DNA of 64,000 bases, from assembly GCA_017440575.1 (NCBI GenBank), contig JAFSGY010000028.1:124001-188000 (forward strand), written 5' to 3'. The stretch's first letter is position 1; the number at the start of each line of letters is the position of its first letter. This DNA is from Lachnospiraceae bacterium. Lineage in GTDB: Bacteria > Bacillota > Clostridia > Lachnospirales > Lachnospiraceae. The notes under the pieces are model-generated. The model was not told the DNA's origin. It did no database searches and was given only the letters and a program-made list of their open reading frames with translations. Positions 39,054 through 48,804 of this stretch are shown piece by piece. The position numbers were made by a program, and so were the translations under genes.

Positions 39054-39959
39054 ATGATGAATAATGAAAAACGGATTTATGTTACATTAGATACAGAAAT
39101 GGATAGCGATGTTCATTGGATAAAGCATTTTCCGGCAGAGTATTCTTCTGTTATAGAAGGAATACCGAAGTTGTTTCGCCCGATTTGGGATAAATGTCAA
39201 GTTCATCCAATATATTTTGTTTCACCAGAGGTGCTTTACAACGAGCAGTGTGTTGAAGTACTCAAGGAAGAAATCGAAAAGGGTGCGATTATAGGAGCAC
39301 ATTTGCACCCGGAGTATATTTTGCCTGAGAGTATCTTTGGAGAGGGAATGGAGAAAGAAAAGGCAAAGTTTCCTTGCTATGGATATTCAGATGAAGTGGA
39401 AAAAGAGAAGCTTAAGAATCTGACAGAGCTTATTAATGAGAAATTGGGTGTACGTCCTATATGGTACCGAGCAGCAAGATTTGGCGCAGATACGGCAACA
39501 ATCAGAAGTTTAAAAGAACTAGGATATCGTTATGATAGTTCTGTTACGCCGAATATTGATTGGACTTCCAAGGGAGGACCAAATCATACATTGGCATTAG
39601 ATAAGTGCTATAAGATATCAGATGAAGATATCTATCAAGAGGGAACGGATTCAGAGACTGTAACGGAGGTTCCGGTTACGATTTATCAAAAGCGCTGGGG
39701 CATAATAGGAAAGCTATTGCCTGAGAACTGGTTGTTTTATCGCTGGTTACGTCCGACACATATGACATATTTGGAACTTAGACATTTGATTAATCAGATG
39801 GTGAAAGAAGAAAAAAACATTGGAGTTATGATGTTTCATAGTATGGAAATTATGATAAATAAGACTCCTTATGTAAGAAATGTATGGATGCAAAAATATT
39901 ATTTGTGGCGATTAGAAAAAGCATTGCAGTATGCGAAATCGAAGGGATACCAGTTATAG
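39054..39959 (+). CDS. Polysaccharide-deacetylase-like (NodB homology) protein
   Basis: The 301-residue protein has YVTLDTEMDSD at the N-terminus (motif 1, with the catalytic and metal Asp pair modified), IGAHLHPEYILPE near residue 82 (metal His motif) and WYRAARFGADTAT near residue 140 (RxxR-type motif 3). These match the NodB-like group in WalW-type proteins of O-antigen loci. There is no signal peptide, so it may act on a cytoplasmic, lipid-linked or nucleotide sugar, removing an N-acetyl group. TTG 39051 lies just upstream; ATG 39054 or 39057 is the likely start. Confidence 0.72.
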   Translation: MMNNEKRIYVTLDTEMDSDVHWIKHFPAEYSSVIEGIPKLFRPIWDKCQVHPIYFVSPEVLYNEQCVEVLKEEIEKGAIIGAHLHPEYILPESIFGEGMEKEKAKFPCYGYSDEVEKEKLKNLTELINEKLGVRPIWYRAARFGADTATIRSLKELGYRYDSSVTPNIDWTSKGGPNHTLALDKCYKISDEDIYQEGTDSETVTEVPVTIYQKRWGIIGKLLPENWLFYRWLRPTHMTYLELRHLINQMVKEEKNIGVMMFHSMEIMINKTPYVRNVWMQKYYLWRLEKALQYAKSKGYQL

Positions 39960-41168
39960 ATGAAAAAAGTATTGTTTGTAATTAGGACACTGTCTGATGA
40001 TGGGGCTGAAAGAGCGCTTTCCAATATCATTACTCATTTTCCTGATGATTGGGAGATAGACTTGTTACTGAATAATTATGATTTGGCTGAATTTCCTTAT
40101 AAAGGTAATTTATTATCTTTGGATATATCGAATACAAAGGAAAGGAAATCCTCACCTTTTTTTGTTGTGTGGGAGATTGTGAAACGAGCCAAATATCTTC
40201 GAAGGCTAAAAAAAGAAAATGGTTATGATGCTTGTGTGAGTTTTTTGGATAGTTCGAATATTTCTAATGTTATATCAGGAAGTAAATATTGTAAGACGAT
40301 AATTTCGATTCGTGTAAGTATGATTTCAAAAGAATCTAAGAGTCTGTATAGATATGGAGCTAATGCTCTGATGCGTGGAGTGTATAATCGTGCTAATAAG
40401 ATCGTAGCAGTGTCAAAAGAGATTGAAGAAGATATGAAATTGAAGTTCAAGCTTGCAGACAAGAAAATAACCTCTATAGTGAATGGATATGATTACAAAC
40501 AAATATTAAAGCAGTCTGAGCTTGCACCTGAGCATGTTATTGATACATCAGGCAGAAAACTTGTGGTAACTGTTGGTAGACTGAATGAGCAAAAAGGACA
40601 GTGGCATCTAATCAGAGCTTTTAAAGAAGTGATAAAAAAAGAGCCAACAGCATTACTGTTAGTGCTTGGAACTGGTGAATTGCAGGAATATTATGAAACA
40701 ATTATCCGTGAGAATGATTTGCAGAATCATGTAATTCTTGGTGGATATTGTAAGAATCCTTTTTGGTATGAGATAAAAGCGGATGTTTTTGTCCTGCCAT
40801 CCATGTATGAAGGTTTTCCTAATGTGTTGGCAGAAGCTATTTGCTGTGAGGTACCTTGCATTGCAACAGATTTTCATTCGGGGGCAAGAGAAATACTCGC
40901 ACCGGATATGGATATCATGGGAGAGCGCGTCGCAAGTGTGACAGAAGCACCATATGGTGTCTTGACACCGTTATGTAGCGGAAAACAATATAATGCAATA
41001 GAACCGTTAGAGGATGCAGAGAGGCAGCTTGCTGATGCAGTTATTATGATGTTATCTGATGAAGCAAAAAATCAGTATTATAGAAAACAGAGTAAGATAA
41101 GAAGAGAAAACTTGAGTATTGATGAAATAGTTCAGGAATGGATTCGAGTGATAGAAGAAAAGAATTAG
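39960..41168 (+). CDS. GT4 family glycosyltransferase
   Basis: The 402-residue protein starts KKVLFVIRTLSDDGAERALS, the GT4 (N-acetylgalactosamine-transferase-like) opening, and has LVVTVGRLNEQKGQWHLI near residue 203. SMYEGFPNVLAEAICCEVP near residue 282 carries E-x7-E, and TDFHSGAREIL follows. Its ATG directly abuts the previous stop (TAGATG), so the genes are translationally linked. Confidence 0.88.
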   Translation: MKKVLFVIRTLSDDGAERALSNIITHFPDDWEIDLLLNNYDLAEFPYKGNLLSLDISNTKERKSSPFFVVWEIVKRAKYLRRLKKENGYDACVSFLDSSNISNVISGSKYCKTIISIRVSMISKESKSLYRYGANALMRGVYNRANKIVAVSKEIEEDMKLKFKLADKKITSIVNGYDYKQILKQSELAPEHVIDTSGRKLVVTVGRLNEQKGQWHLIRAFKEVIKKEPTALLLVLGTGELQEYYETIIRENDLQNHVILGGYCKNPFWYEIKADVFVLPSMYEGFPNVLAEAICCEVPCIATDFHSGAREILAPDMDIMGERVASVTEAPYGVLTPLCSGKQYNAIEPLEDAERQLADAVIMMLSDEAKNQYYRKQSKIRRENLSIDEIVQEWIRVIEEKN

Positions 41169-41170
41169 AT

Positions 41171-42346
41171 ATGAGTAAGAGAGTATTTATTTGCGCACAT
41201 GCAAATTTCCCAAGAGGAGATGCAACTTCAAATTATATTGAATATTTGTCATTAGCTCTTATGTTGAAAGACTATCGTGTTTATGTTCTTTCAAGAGGGG
41301 AGAATAGGGATGAAGACTGGGATGAGAAAGAACAATGCTATGTACATAATGGGATATGTTACTTCAATTATGAAGCAAAATGTAAAACAACTTTTGATTT
41401 CCTTATAAATTACTTTGATGAGTCAAAAAATATTGTAAAACTGTTAAGAAAGTTTGAGGCAGGAAAAGATGATATTATACTTGGCTATACACTGAATTAT
41501 TTCTATATAAAAAAGTTGTATCGATATTCACAAAAGTATAATATGAAAATGGCGATGTGCATTACAGAATGGCATCAGGCATTTGAATATAATCATGGTA
41601 TATTAAATCCAGTATATTGGTTAGATAAAATGGGATTTGAGAGAGGAATTCCAATGTGTGGTAATGTAATACCAATCAGCAGGCATTTAGATGAACATTT
41701 TAAAAAGAAAGGCTGCTCAACCTTATGTATGCCTATACTTGCCGCACCGCCGGATGGAATACCAGAAAAAGATAATGGAGATATAGTACATTTTATTTAC
41801 TCAGGTAATGCAATTCATAAAGATGCTATTGATATGATAGTAAATACTTTTGCATCTTTAAGTGATGAAGAATTATCAAAAATGAAACTACACTTTACGG
41901 GAATGAAAAGTAGTACAGTAGACTATCTTAAGAAAAAATGTGGAAAAGATTTCGATAGAATAAGGCCGATATTAGAGATTCATGCTTGGATGGAATATGA
42001 TGAGTTGGTAGCTTTGTATAAGAAGATAGATTTTCTGATATTGCTTCGTAGAAATAATAAGGTAACTATTTCAAACTTTCCAAGCAAGGTTCCAGAGATG
42101 ATGGGGTATGGTATTATTCCGATTGTATCACAGGTAGGTGATTATACACAGGAATACCTGACTGATGATGTGGATTGCATTATGGTAAAGGAATGTACTA
42201 TTGAGGCAGCAAAAGATGAAATAGTGAAAGGATTAAATATAAATAAAAATAGAAAGCAACAAATGCGGGAGAATGCCTATAAAACAGTTAATAATAAATT
42301 CGCATATTCGATTTGGAGCGATAAAATTGATGATTTTTTGAAGTAA
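41171..42346 (+). CDS. GT-B/GT4-like glycosyltransferase
   Basis: The 391-residue protein begins KRVFICAHANFPRGDATSNY, a GT4-like acceptor domain with a GDATSN loop. In the donor half VHFIYSGNAIHKDAIDMI near residue 205 and NFPSKVPEMMGYGIIPIVS near residue 318 stand for the GG-loop and the PSKxxE variant of the E-x7-E region. ATG 41171 is two bases after the previous stop; the open frame extends upstream to 41138 but without support. No strong ribosome site is seen, suggesting coupling to the gene before. Confidence 0.75.
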   Translation: MSKRVFICAHANFPRGDATSNYIEYLSLALMLKDYRVYVLSRGENRDEDWDEKEQCYVHNGICYFNYEAKCKTTFDFLINYFDESKNIVKLLRKFEAGKDDIILGYTLNYFYIKKLYRYSQKYNMKMAMCITEWHQAFEYNHGILNPVYWLDKMGFERGIPMCGNVIPISRHLDEHFKKKGCSTLCMPILAAPPDGIPEKDNGDIVHFIYSGNAIHKDAIDMIVNTFASLSDEELSKMKLHFTGMKSSTVDYLKKKCGKDFDRIRPILEIHAWMEYDELVALYKKIDFLILLRRNNKVTISNFPSKVPEMMGYGIIPIVSQVGDYTQEYLTDDVDCIMVKECTIEAAKDEIVKGLNINKNRKQQMRENAYKTVNNKFAYSIWSDKIDDFLK

Positions 42347-42366
42347 AAGGATAACACAGAAAACTT

Positions 42367-43437
42367 ATGGTAAAAAGTATAAGAAGTTTATTAAAAACAA
42401 AGATATATAGATTTCTAGTTAAACATCCTTTTCTAGATGCTCTTCAATGCTTGATAAGAAAGAGAAAAAATGTGAAGTATTGTAAAAGAGTTGCAGGTAG
42501 AGACGGATTAAGTATGAATTGTGAAAGTTATGGAGAGCTAAATAAAGATAAGGTTCTTTATGTGATAAGAAATGGAAAAAGTGGATATGGTTTTTTTGCG
42601 TTATATCGTGAAACGTTAAAATATCTAGCTTTCGCTGATCGGTTTAATTTAGTTCCAGTTATTGTTTGGGATAGAAATATTCCTTATGCAGAGGATGAAC
42701 CTATTATAGAAAAAATGAATCCATTTGAATATTATTTTCAACAACCGGTTGGAATAACTGAAGAAGAAGCATTAAAAAGTTACAATGTTATTTTGGCTGA
42801 AGAGGCACATATTACAGATAGTTTTTTAGATGTAGAGAACAATGGAAACGGTAGTGGATATAAAATCAATGCAATTTTTATAAATCAGTTAGCAAGAATT
42901 GCACGGAAATATATTGTTATGAATGATACATTAAATAATGAATTAAATAGAGAGATTAATGAAGTATTGGAAGGAAGACGGACAATAGGGGTTCATATAA
43001 GAGGAACTGATTATAAACAAAATTATAATAATCATCCAATGTATGTATCTGAGGAGGAATATATACAAGCAATTGATGATTTGATTAAGAAACAGCATTA
43101 TGAACAGATTTTTCTTGCGACAGATGATCAAGATATATTAAATTATATGATAATGCGATATGGGAAAAAAATAATTTATTATAATGATGTTAAAAGAGTC
43201 AGTGGAACAGAATCTGTGGCATTTAGTGAGGATAATAGGAAAAATAATAAATACAAATTAGGAGTAGAAGTGTTACGTGATATGTTAACTCTATCATATT
43301 GTGATGCCATTGTTTCAGGTGTCTCTCAAGTAAGTATATGTGCAAAGATTACAAAATTGAGTAGAAATGAGAAGTATTGTGATGAAGTAGAACTATATCA
43401 TGGGGTTAATAAAAACAATAAAATATTTGTGAAATAG
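42367..43437 (+). CDS. GT23/NodZ-like fucosyltransferase-superfamily protein
   Basis: The 356-residue protein has RTIGVHIRGTDYKQNYNNH near residue 208, the HxRxTD block of GDP-fucose enzymes of the GT23/GT65/GT68/NodZ group. IFLATDDQDILNYM near residue 252 follows, and SGVSQVSICAK lies near the C-terminus. Upstream, YVIRNGKSGYGFFALYR near residue 62 replaces the usual glycine-rich opening. It should add fucose or a related sugar in alpha-1,6 or a similar linkage. From here on the DNA is strongly A+T rich. Confidence 0.75.
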   Translation: MVKSIRSLLKTKIYRFLVKHPFLDALQCLIRKRKNVKYCKRVAGRDGLSMNCESYGELNKDKVLYVIRNGKSGYGFFALYRETLKYLAFADRFNLVPVIVWDRNIPYAEDEPIIEKMNPFEYYFQQPVGITEEEALKSYNVILAEEAHITDSFLDVENNGNGSGYKINAIFINQLARIARKYIVMNDTLNNELNREINEVLEGRRTIGVHIRGTDYKQNYNNHPMYVSEEEYIQAIDDLIKKQHYEQIFLATDDQDILNYMIMRYGKKIIYYNDVKRVSGTESVAFSEDNRKNNKYKLGVEVLRDMLTLSYCDAIVSGVSQVSICAKITKLSRNEKYCDEVELYHGVNKNNKIFVK

Positions 43438-43453
43438 GAGAATAGAGCGGAAA

Positions 43454-44674
43454 ATGAAAGTATTAATTATCAATACAAGATGGGAAGGTGCAAGTACCGG
43501 TAAAATTGCAACAGGTTTTTATCATAAACTTATAGAAAATGGTCATCAGGCGGTTTTGTTATATGGTGATGGAAGTGTAAAATCAGAAGACCCCAATATT
43601 AGATGTATTGATTCACATATTGAAATTGAATTTCATAGATATCTCAATTATTTTTCAGGATTTCATGGGACATTTGCACCGTTAGCAATGTCCCGTTTAA
43701 AAAATATAATTAAGAAGTTTAAACCTGATATTGTACAATTGTATAATCTGCATGGATATTATTTAGATATATATAAATTATTTGCTTTTTTAAAAGAGAA
43801 TGATATTCCAACAGTATATGGAATGCTTGATGAGCATCCATATCTAGGTTATTGCTGTTATGCATATGATTGTGAGCAATTTAAAACAGGATGTATGCAA
43901 TGTACAATGAAATTTGAAGAGGGCTATTTGAAAAGCAAATATTTTAATAGGGCACGAGAAACTTTTTTGTTAAAACAGGAAGCGTATAGTAATTTTAACA
44001 ACATAATTTATACAGGACCAGAATGGGTGATTAATAGAGCAAAAGAGTCTTTATTATTGAAAGATAAAAAATTAGAGATTTTAGATGAATATGTTGAAAC
44101 AGATAATGTTTTCTATCCAAGAGATACGAAGGAAATCAGAAATAAATTATCAATATCGGAAGACAAAATAATTATATTGAATGTAGGACCATCGGAGAAT
44201 GTGAGAAAGGGAATACAGTATTATATTGAAGCAGCAAAGAAAACTAAAAGAGATGATATTGTGTTTATTAATGTTGGGTATACAAGCGATAAAGCAGGAC
44301 TTCCATCGAATTATATTCCAATTCCATATGTTAGTAATCAAGATGAGTTAGCGCTGTATTATTCTTTGGCTGATTTATTTGTATGTACAAGTATTGCTGA
44401 TACAATGCCAAATGTTTGTTTAGACTCACTGGCATGCGGAACGCCTGTTTGTGGATTTAATATTACAGGAATTCCTTATGTGGCAGAGGAACCTTTAGGA
44501 TATTTTGTAGAGCCTGGAAATGTAGATGAATTATTGAACATAATACACTCTGCTAAGAAAAAAGATGAAATGATAATTAATGAATGTCGTGAATATGCAC
44601 TTCAAAGATATTCACCAGAGTCCTATTATGAAAGAACAATGGATATATATAATAAATTACTAAATGGAAGGTGA
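43454..44674 (+). CDS. GT4 family glycosyltransferase with a cysteine cluster
   Basis: The 406-residue protein starts KVLIINTRWEGASTGKIA and has VQLYNLHGYYLDIYKL near residue 97. A Cys cluster, GYCCYAYDCEQFKTGCMQC near residue 136, recurs in WcaC-type GT4 enzymes of colanic acid and capsule loci. IILNVGPSENVRKGIQYY near residue 240 leads the donor domain. In the E-x7-E position it has ADTMPNVCLDSLACGTP, an Asp-x7-Asp form of the motif. Confidence 0.83.
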   Translation: MKVLIINTRWEGASTGKIATGFYHKLIENGHQAVLLYGDGSVKSEDPNIRCIDSHIEIEFHRYLNYFSGFHGTFAPLAMSRLKNIIKKFKPDIVQLYNLHGYYLDIYKLFAFLKENDIPTVYGMLDEHPYLGYCCYAYDCEQFKTGCMQCTMKFEEGYLKSKYFNRARETFLLKQEAYSNFNNIIYTGPEWVINRAKESLLLKDKKLEILDEYVETDNVFYPRDTKEIRNKLSISEDKIIILNVGPSENVRKGIQYYIEAAKKTKRDDIVFINVGYTSDKAGLPSNYIPIPYVSNQDELALYYSLADLFVCTSIADTMPNVCLDSLACGTPVCGFNITGIPYVAEEPLGYFVEPGNVDELLNIIHSAKKKDEMIINECREYALQRYSPESYYERTMDIYNKLLNGR

Positions 44675-44678
44675 AAGG

Positions 44679-45554
44679 ATGAATGCACCAGTAGTTGTAT
44701 TTGCATATAAAAGATATGAGCATACGAAGAAAGTGTTAGAGGCATTAGATAATAACTATTTTGCTTCACAATCGGATATATATATTTTTTGTGATGCTGC
44801 TAAAGGCGAAAGCGACAGAAATGCAGTGGAAAAGACAAGAAGGTATTTAGAAGAATTTAAAGAAACTAATTCTTTTTTGAATTGCTATCTATTTTTTGCC
44901 ACAAATAATAAAGGCTTAGCTTCTTCCGTCATAGATGGAGTAAGTTATGTTCTTAAAAAACATGAGAATATAATTGTTGTAGAAGATGATTTAATTACAT
45001 CAAGAGATTTCTTGCAATATATGAACGAAGCGTTAGAGTATTATAAAGAAGATGATGAAATTGGTGCTATTAGTGGTTTTTCATATCCATTAAAGGCCTT
45101 GAAGGACTATTCCTATGATGTTTATTTTGCAAGAACGGGTAACTCGTGGGGATGGGGGACATGGAAAAACGTATGGAATAAGGTGGATTGGGAAGTATCA
45201 AATTATAAGCAATTTAAAAATAGCATACAACAAAGATGGAAATTTAATAATACCCAGAAAGGTATTTCAAATATGTTGGATCGACAAATGCAGAAAAAAA
45301 TAGATTCTTGGGCAGTACGTTGGGATTATCATTTTTTTATGAATAAATTATTGACTGTGTATCCGATAGCGACAAAAGTTTGTAATATAGGATTTGATGA
45401 AACAGGGACTAATTGTAATAAGGAAGAGCGAAGATTTGATGAAGCCCAGGAAAAAAAGATAGAGTTATGTCCTAAAATTCTAGATAAGAAAATTATGTTA
45501 GAGGCAGCAGGATATGGTGTAACTAAGTTGAATAGAATATTGCATGGATTTTAA
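44679..45554 (+). CDS. GNT-I/GT2-like sugar transferase
   Basis: The 291-residue protein opens APVVVFAYKRYEHTKKVLEA with YIFCDAAKGESD near residue 37 and IIVVEDDLITSRDFLQYMN near residue 105. The VEDDL site after a VFAYKR opening resembles GNT-I (GT13)-like and related bacterial transferases. GNSWGWGTWKNVWNKVDW near residue 157 is a conserved aromatic block of this bacterial group. GGAAGG 7 bases before ATG 44679 supports this start over ATG 44664 inside the previous gene. Confidence 0.78.
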   Translation: MNAPVVVFAYKRYEHTKKVLEALDNNYFASQSDIYIFCDAAKGESDRNAVEKTRRYLEEFKETNSFLNCYLFFATNNKGLASSVIDGVSYVLKKHENIIVVEDDLITSRDFLQYMNEALEYYKEDDEIGAISGFSYPLKALKDYSYDVYFARTGNSWGWGTWKNVWNKVDWEVSNYKQFKNSIQQRWKFNNTQKGISNMLDRQMQKKIDSWAVRWDYHFFMNKLLTVYPIATKVCNIGFDETGTNCNKEERRFDEAQEKKIELCPKILDKKIMLEAAGYGVTKLNRILHGF

Positions 45555-45572
45555 GAATGTGGGATGGATAAT

Positions 45573-46313
45573 ATGAGAAAAGTGTTTTCTAGTATGCAAA
45601 GTTTATTAATTTGTGTAGTGAGGTGGGAAGCTGCTGTATTAAAACGATTGACGGGACAATGCTATAGGCTATTATATTGGCTTGAATGGTTTTTTCCATA
45701 TGGAACACGACCATTAAGTATGGATCATAATATAGATGTATTCTATTTATGGGATAAAGGTCATATCAATTGGATGATGCGTGCAGGGAATAACTATATG
45801 CCAATAATGAAGTTTCAGCAGGCTAAAATATTAGAAATTGGATGTGGAGATGGATTCTACTGTGGAAATATTTATGGAAAAATAAATGGGGCAAGGATAA
45901 TTGCCTGTGATAGTGATAAAAAAACATTAAAAAAGGCAGAAAAACAGTATGGTAGAAATAAGAATATTCAATTTATATTGTGCGATATAAGATATGAGAT
46001 TCCAGAAATTGAAGAAGGGTATACAAATATTATCTGGGATGCATCCATGAATTTTTTTACGGAGGAAGAACTTATAAAAATAATGAATGCTATAAAGGAA
46101 GCATTATCTTTTGAAGGTGGTATTTTGAGTGGATGTGCGGTTATAAATAATAAAGAGCAGAAATGGGATGAATATAATTTTTTGTTTGAATCATCAAATG
46201 ATTTAAACAACTTTTTGAAGGGATATTTTAAGAATGTTAAGATAGCTTATAATGGTAATGTTGAGAGTTATGCGTATTTTATGGCTTCAGATAGTGACAT
46301 TATACTTTATTAG
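45573..46313 (+). CDS. Class I SAM-dependent methyltransferase
   Basis: The 246-residue protein has AKILEIGCGDGFYCGN near residue 85, the glycine-rich SAM-binding motif I, then IIACDSDKKTLKKA near residue 109 (acidic motif II) and IIWDASMNFFTEEEL near residue 153. It probably O-methylates a sugar of the repeat unit. The 80 residues before the domain are of unclear role, with a Trp/Tyr-rich stretch. ATG 45573 follows GGGATGG; ATG 45564 is an in-frame alternative. Confidence 0.8.
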   Translation: MRKVFSSMQSLLICVVRWEAAVLKRLTGQCYRLLYWLEWFFPYGTRPLSMDHNIDVFYLWDKGHINWMMRAGNNYMPIMKFQQAKILEIGCGDGFYCGNIYGKINGARIIACDSDKKTLKKAEKQYGRNKNIQFILCDIRYEIPEIEEGYTNIIWDASMNFFTEEELIKIMNAIKEALSFEGGILSGCAVINNKEQKWDEYNFLFESSNDLNNFLKGYFKNVKIAYNGNVESYAYFMASDSDIILY

Positions 46314-46332
46314 ATATTCGAAAGGAAATCAG

Positions 46333-47451
46333 ATGGAGATAAGACTTGGTTTTGTAGGAGATGTATTATTAGAGGAAGGAAATGTAGTTATAGAAGATGA
46401 AGTTAGAGATTGTATAAAATCTTTTGACATTTTTTGTGGGAATTTGGAAGGTGCTGTCACATTGCAGAAAGACCCAATAACGAAAATAGGCCCTTGTGTT
46501 AAACAGAAAAGTGATGCCTTGGATAATTTGCAAGAAATTGGAATTAATTTAACTACATTGGCGAATAATCATATTTTTGATTACGGATTAATGGGATTGC
46601 AGGATACAATTGATGCTCTGCAAAAAAAAGGAATTTCCTATTTGGGGGCAGGAACATCTTACGAAAAAATATATAAAGAGTATATATTCATAAAAGGGCA
46701 TTGCCAGATAGCATTTTTAAATTGGGCGGAAAACGGATTTGGATGTGCAATTGAAGAGGGAAATGCAGGCTATGCATGGATTATGAATATGGAGAATTTT
46801 GCGAAGATTAGAGAGATGAAACAGCAATATGATAAAGTAATTATACTTACACATTGCGGTTTAGAGGAAGAAGTTATGCCACTTCCAGAGTGGAAAAAAT
46901 TATTTCATGCTTTTATTGATGCAGGAGCAGATGTAATAATAAATGCTCATCCGCATATTGTTCAGGGCTGGGAGACATATAAAGGCGGATTAATATATTA
47001 TAGTTTAGGTAATTTTATCTGGAATAGAAAGAATAGTGACACAAATCTATTTAAGACATATATGGTTGAAGTGGTAATTAATGAGCAAGGAGAAATAAAA
47101 CATAAAGAAATATATATTTCTAATGATAAAGGGAAAATTTCGCTTTTGGATGACAGTGAATTTGAAAAAATGGTTCAAGCATATTGTAATGATTTGAATA
47201 ATGAAGAAAAATATCAAGATGCTATAAATGATATGATAGAAAGAAATTATAAAGGAATATATAGAAAATATTATTATAATATGTTTGGATTACAAGATAC
47301 GAATGGAGTAAGAGCTTATTTAAATAATATTATTTGTGCTGTTAGAAATAAAATTCGACTAAATAAGCCTTTCGTATATCATAACATTGGAATAGAAACT
47401 CATAACATGGTTATGAAACGTTATCTGTTAAAGGAACAGAAAGAAAGTTAA
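46333..47451 (+). CDS. CapA-like (PGA_cap) metallophosphatase-fold protein
   Basis: The 372-residue protein has the CapA-family marks LGFVGDVLLEEGN at the N-terminus, CGNLEGAVT near residue 36, TLANNHIFDYGLMGL near residue 76, INAHPHIVQGWETY near residue 206 and IYYSLGNFIWN near residue 223. CapA proteins belong to a calcineurin-like fold and are needed for poly-gamma-glutamate capsules. Members in glycan loci may be phosphatases or transferases of unknown substrate. There is no signal peptide. AAGGA before ATG 46333 fixes the start; the open frame reaches back into the methyltransferase gene. Confidence 0.83.
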   Translation: MEIRLGFVGDVLLEEGNVVIEDEVRDCIKSFDIFCGNLEGAVTLQKDPITKIGPCVKQKSDALDNLQEIGINLTTLANNHIFDYGLMGLQDTIDALQKKGISYLGAGTSYEKIYKEYIFIKGHCQIAFLNWAENGFGCAIEEGNAGYAWIMNMENFAKIREMKQQYDKVIILTHCGLEEEVMPLPEWKKLFHAFIDAGADVIINAHPHIVQGWETYKGGLIYYSLGNFIWNRKNSDTNLFKTYMVEVVINEQGEIKHKEIYISNDKGKISLLDDSEFEKMVQAYCNDLNNEEKYQDAINDMIERNYKGIYRKYYYNMFGLQDTNGVRAYLNNIICAVRNKIRLNKPFVYHNIGIETHNMVMKRYLLKEQKES

Positions 47452-47472
47452 TAATTATTAGGAGAAACTGCG

Positions 47473-48786
47473 TTGAAAAAAAATATTGAAAAAATATTTA
47501 ATAATAAATTTGCTGAAAATACAATATGGTTAATTGGACAGAATATATACTCTATGCTGTTATCGTTGATTATAGGAGCGATATCGGCACGATATTTAGG
47601 GCCATCTAATTATGGTTTGTTAGGATACTCAGCATCCATTATTTCTTTCTTTTCATCAGTAGGAACATTGGGATTTGATAGCATAATGATAAATGAAATA
47701 ATATCAAAGCCTGAGAAGAAAGGAGTAACACTTGGAACATGTTTTGGATTACGCTTTATATGCTCTGGCTTGGGATATCTTGGAACACTAGGAATGACAG
47801 TTATATTAAATCCAGATAATAAATTGTTATGGTTAGTAGTAGCGTTGCAAGGCATATCATTATTAATACAAATGTATGAAGTCTTTTCTGATTGGTTTAA
47901 TGCAATGTTACTTTCGAAATATACTGTAATTGCATATATTTGTGGTATTACAGGTTCAAATTTGTTGAAAGTGTTTTTGCTAATTATTAAAGCAAATGTA
48001 ATATGGTTTGCATTTGCTTCTTCCATGCAAGTGATAATTACTGCAGTTTTTGTGATATATTTTTTTGTAAAGAAAAAAGATTTTAAGATTTCATTTTCTT
48101 TAAAGCATGGAAGATACTTGCTATCCAATAGCTATCATTATATCATTGTTAATCTAGCTATAATATTGTATACACAGATGGATAAGATTATGATTGGAGA
48201 TTTCATGAGTGAATATGATGTTGGAATATATACAGCAGCTGTTACAATTGCAAATCTTTGGGAATTTATTCCCATGGCGATTATTAAATCTGCCAGACCT
48301 AAAATATTGGAAAAGAGGAATGTAGATTATAAGCTTTATATAAAGAGATTAGAAATATTATTTGGGATAATTACAATAATGAGCATTTTGGTATCATTAG
48401 GTATGTGTATATTCGGAAAGGTAATTATTTGGATTTTATATGGAAAAGATTTTTTGGAATCTTATTTATCACTTTCAATATTGATATGGGCAACAATGTT
48501 TGCAATGTTAGGTTGTGTAAGAGGAATTTGGCTTGTAGCAGAAGGATATAATCAATATGGGAAATATTACACTATTTTAGGAACTGTTTCTAATCTTATC
48601 TTTAATTTTTTTGCAATTCAAAAAATGGGAATTATAGGTGCTGCATGGGGAACTTTACTTTCTCAGGTAGGCGTATGCTTTATATTTCCACTTTTTTGGA
48701 AGAAAACGAGAGTGTTTGTAAAAATATATATAGATTCGCTTAGAAATCTGAGAAAGAATATGAAGGATTTATTGTGTGAATTATAG
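47473..48786 (+). CDS. wzx: Wzx-type polysaccharide flippase (MOP superfamily)
   Basis: The 437-residue protein has 12 or so spans and the Wzx opening NTIWLIGQNIYSMLLSLIIG followed by ARYLGPSNYGLLGY near residue 40. YTQMDKIMIGDFMSEYDVG near residue 235 is the mid-protein MOP block. It should flip undecaprenyl-diphosphate-linked repeat units to the outer face for a Wzy-type polymerase. The start is TTG 47473, 8 bases after TAGGAG. With the two ABC exporters, the window holds three candidate flippases. Confidence 0.9.
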   Translation: MKKNIEKIFNNKFAENTIWLIGQNIYSMLLSLIIGAISARYLGPSNYGLLGYSASIISFFSSVGTLGFDSIMINEIISKPEKKGVTLGTCFGLRFICSGLGYLGTLGMTVILNPDNKLLWLVVALQGISLLIQMYEVFSDWFNAMLLSKYTVIAYICGITGSNLLKVFLLIIKANVIWFAFASSMQVIITAVFVIYFFVKKKDFKISFSLKHGRYLLSNSYHYIIVNLAIILYTQMDKIMIGDFMSEYDVGIYTAAVTIANLWEFIPMAIIKSARPKILEKRNVDYKLYIKRLEILFGIITIMSILVSLGMCIFGKVIIWILYGKDFLESYLSLSILIWATMFAMLGCVRGIWLVAEGYNQYGKYYTILGTVSNLIFNFFAIQKMGIIGAAWGTLLSQVGVCFIFPLFWKKTRVFVKIYIDSLRNLRKNMKDLLCEL

Positions 48787-48804
48787 AATGCAGGAGCAGT
48801 GATT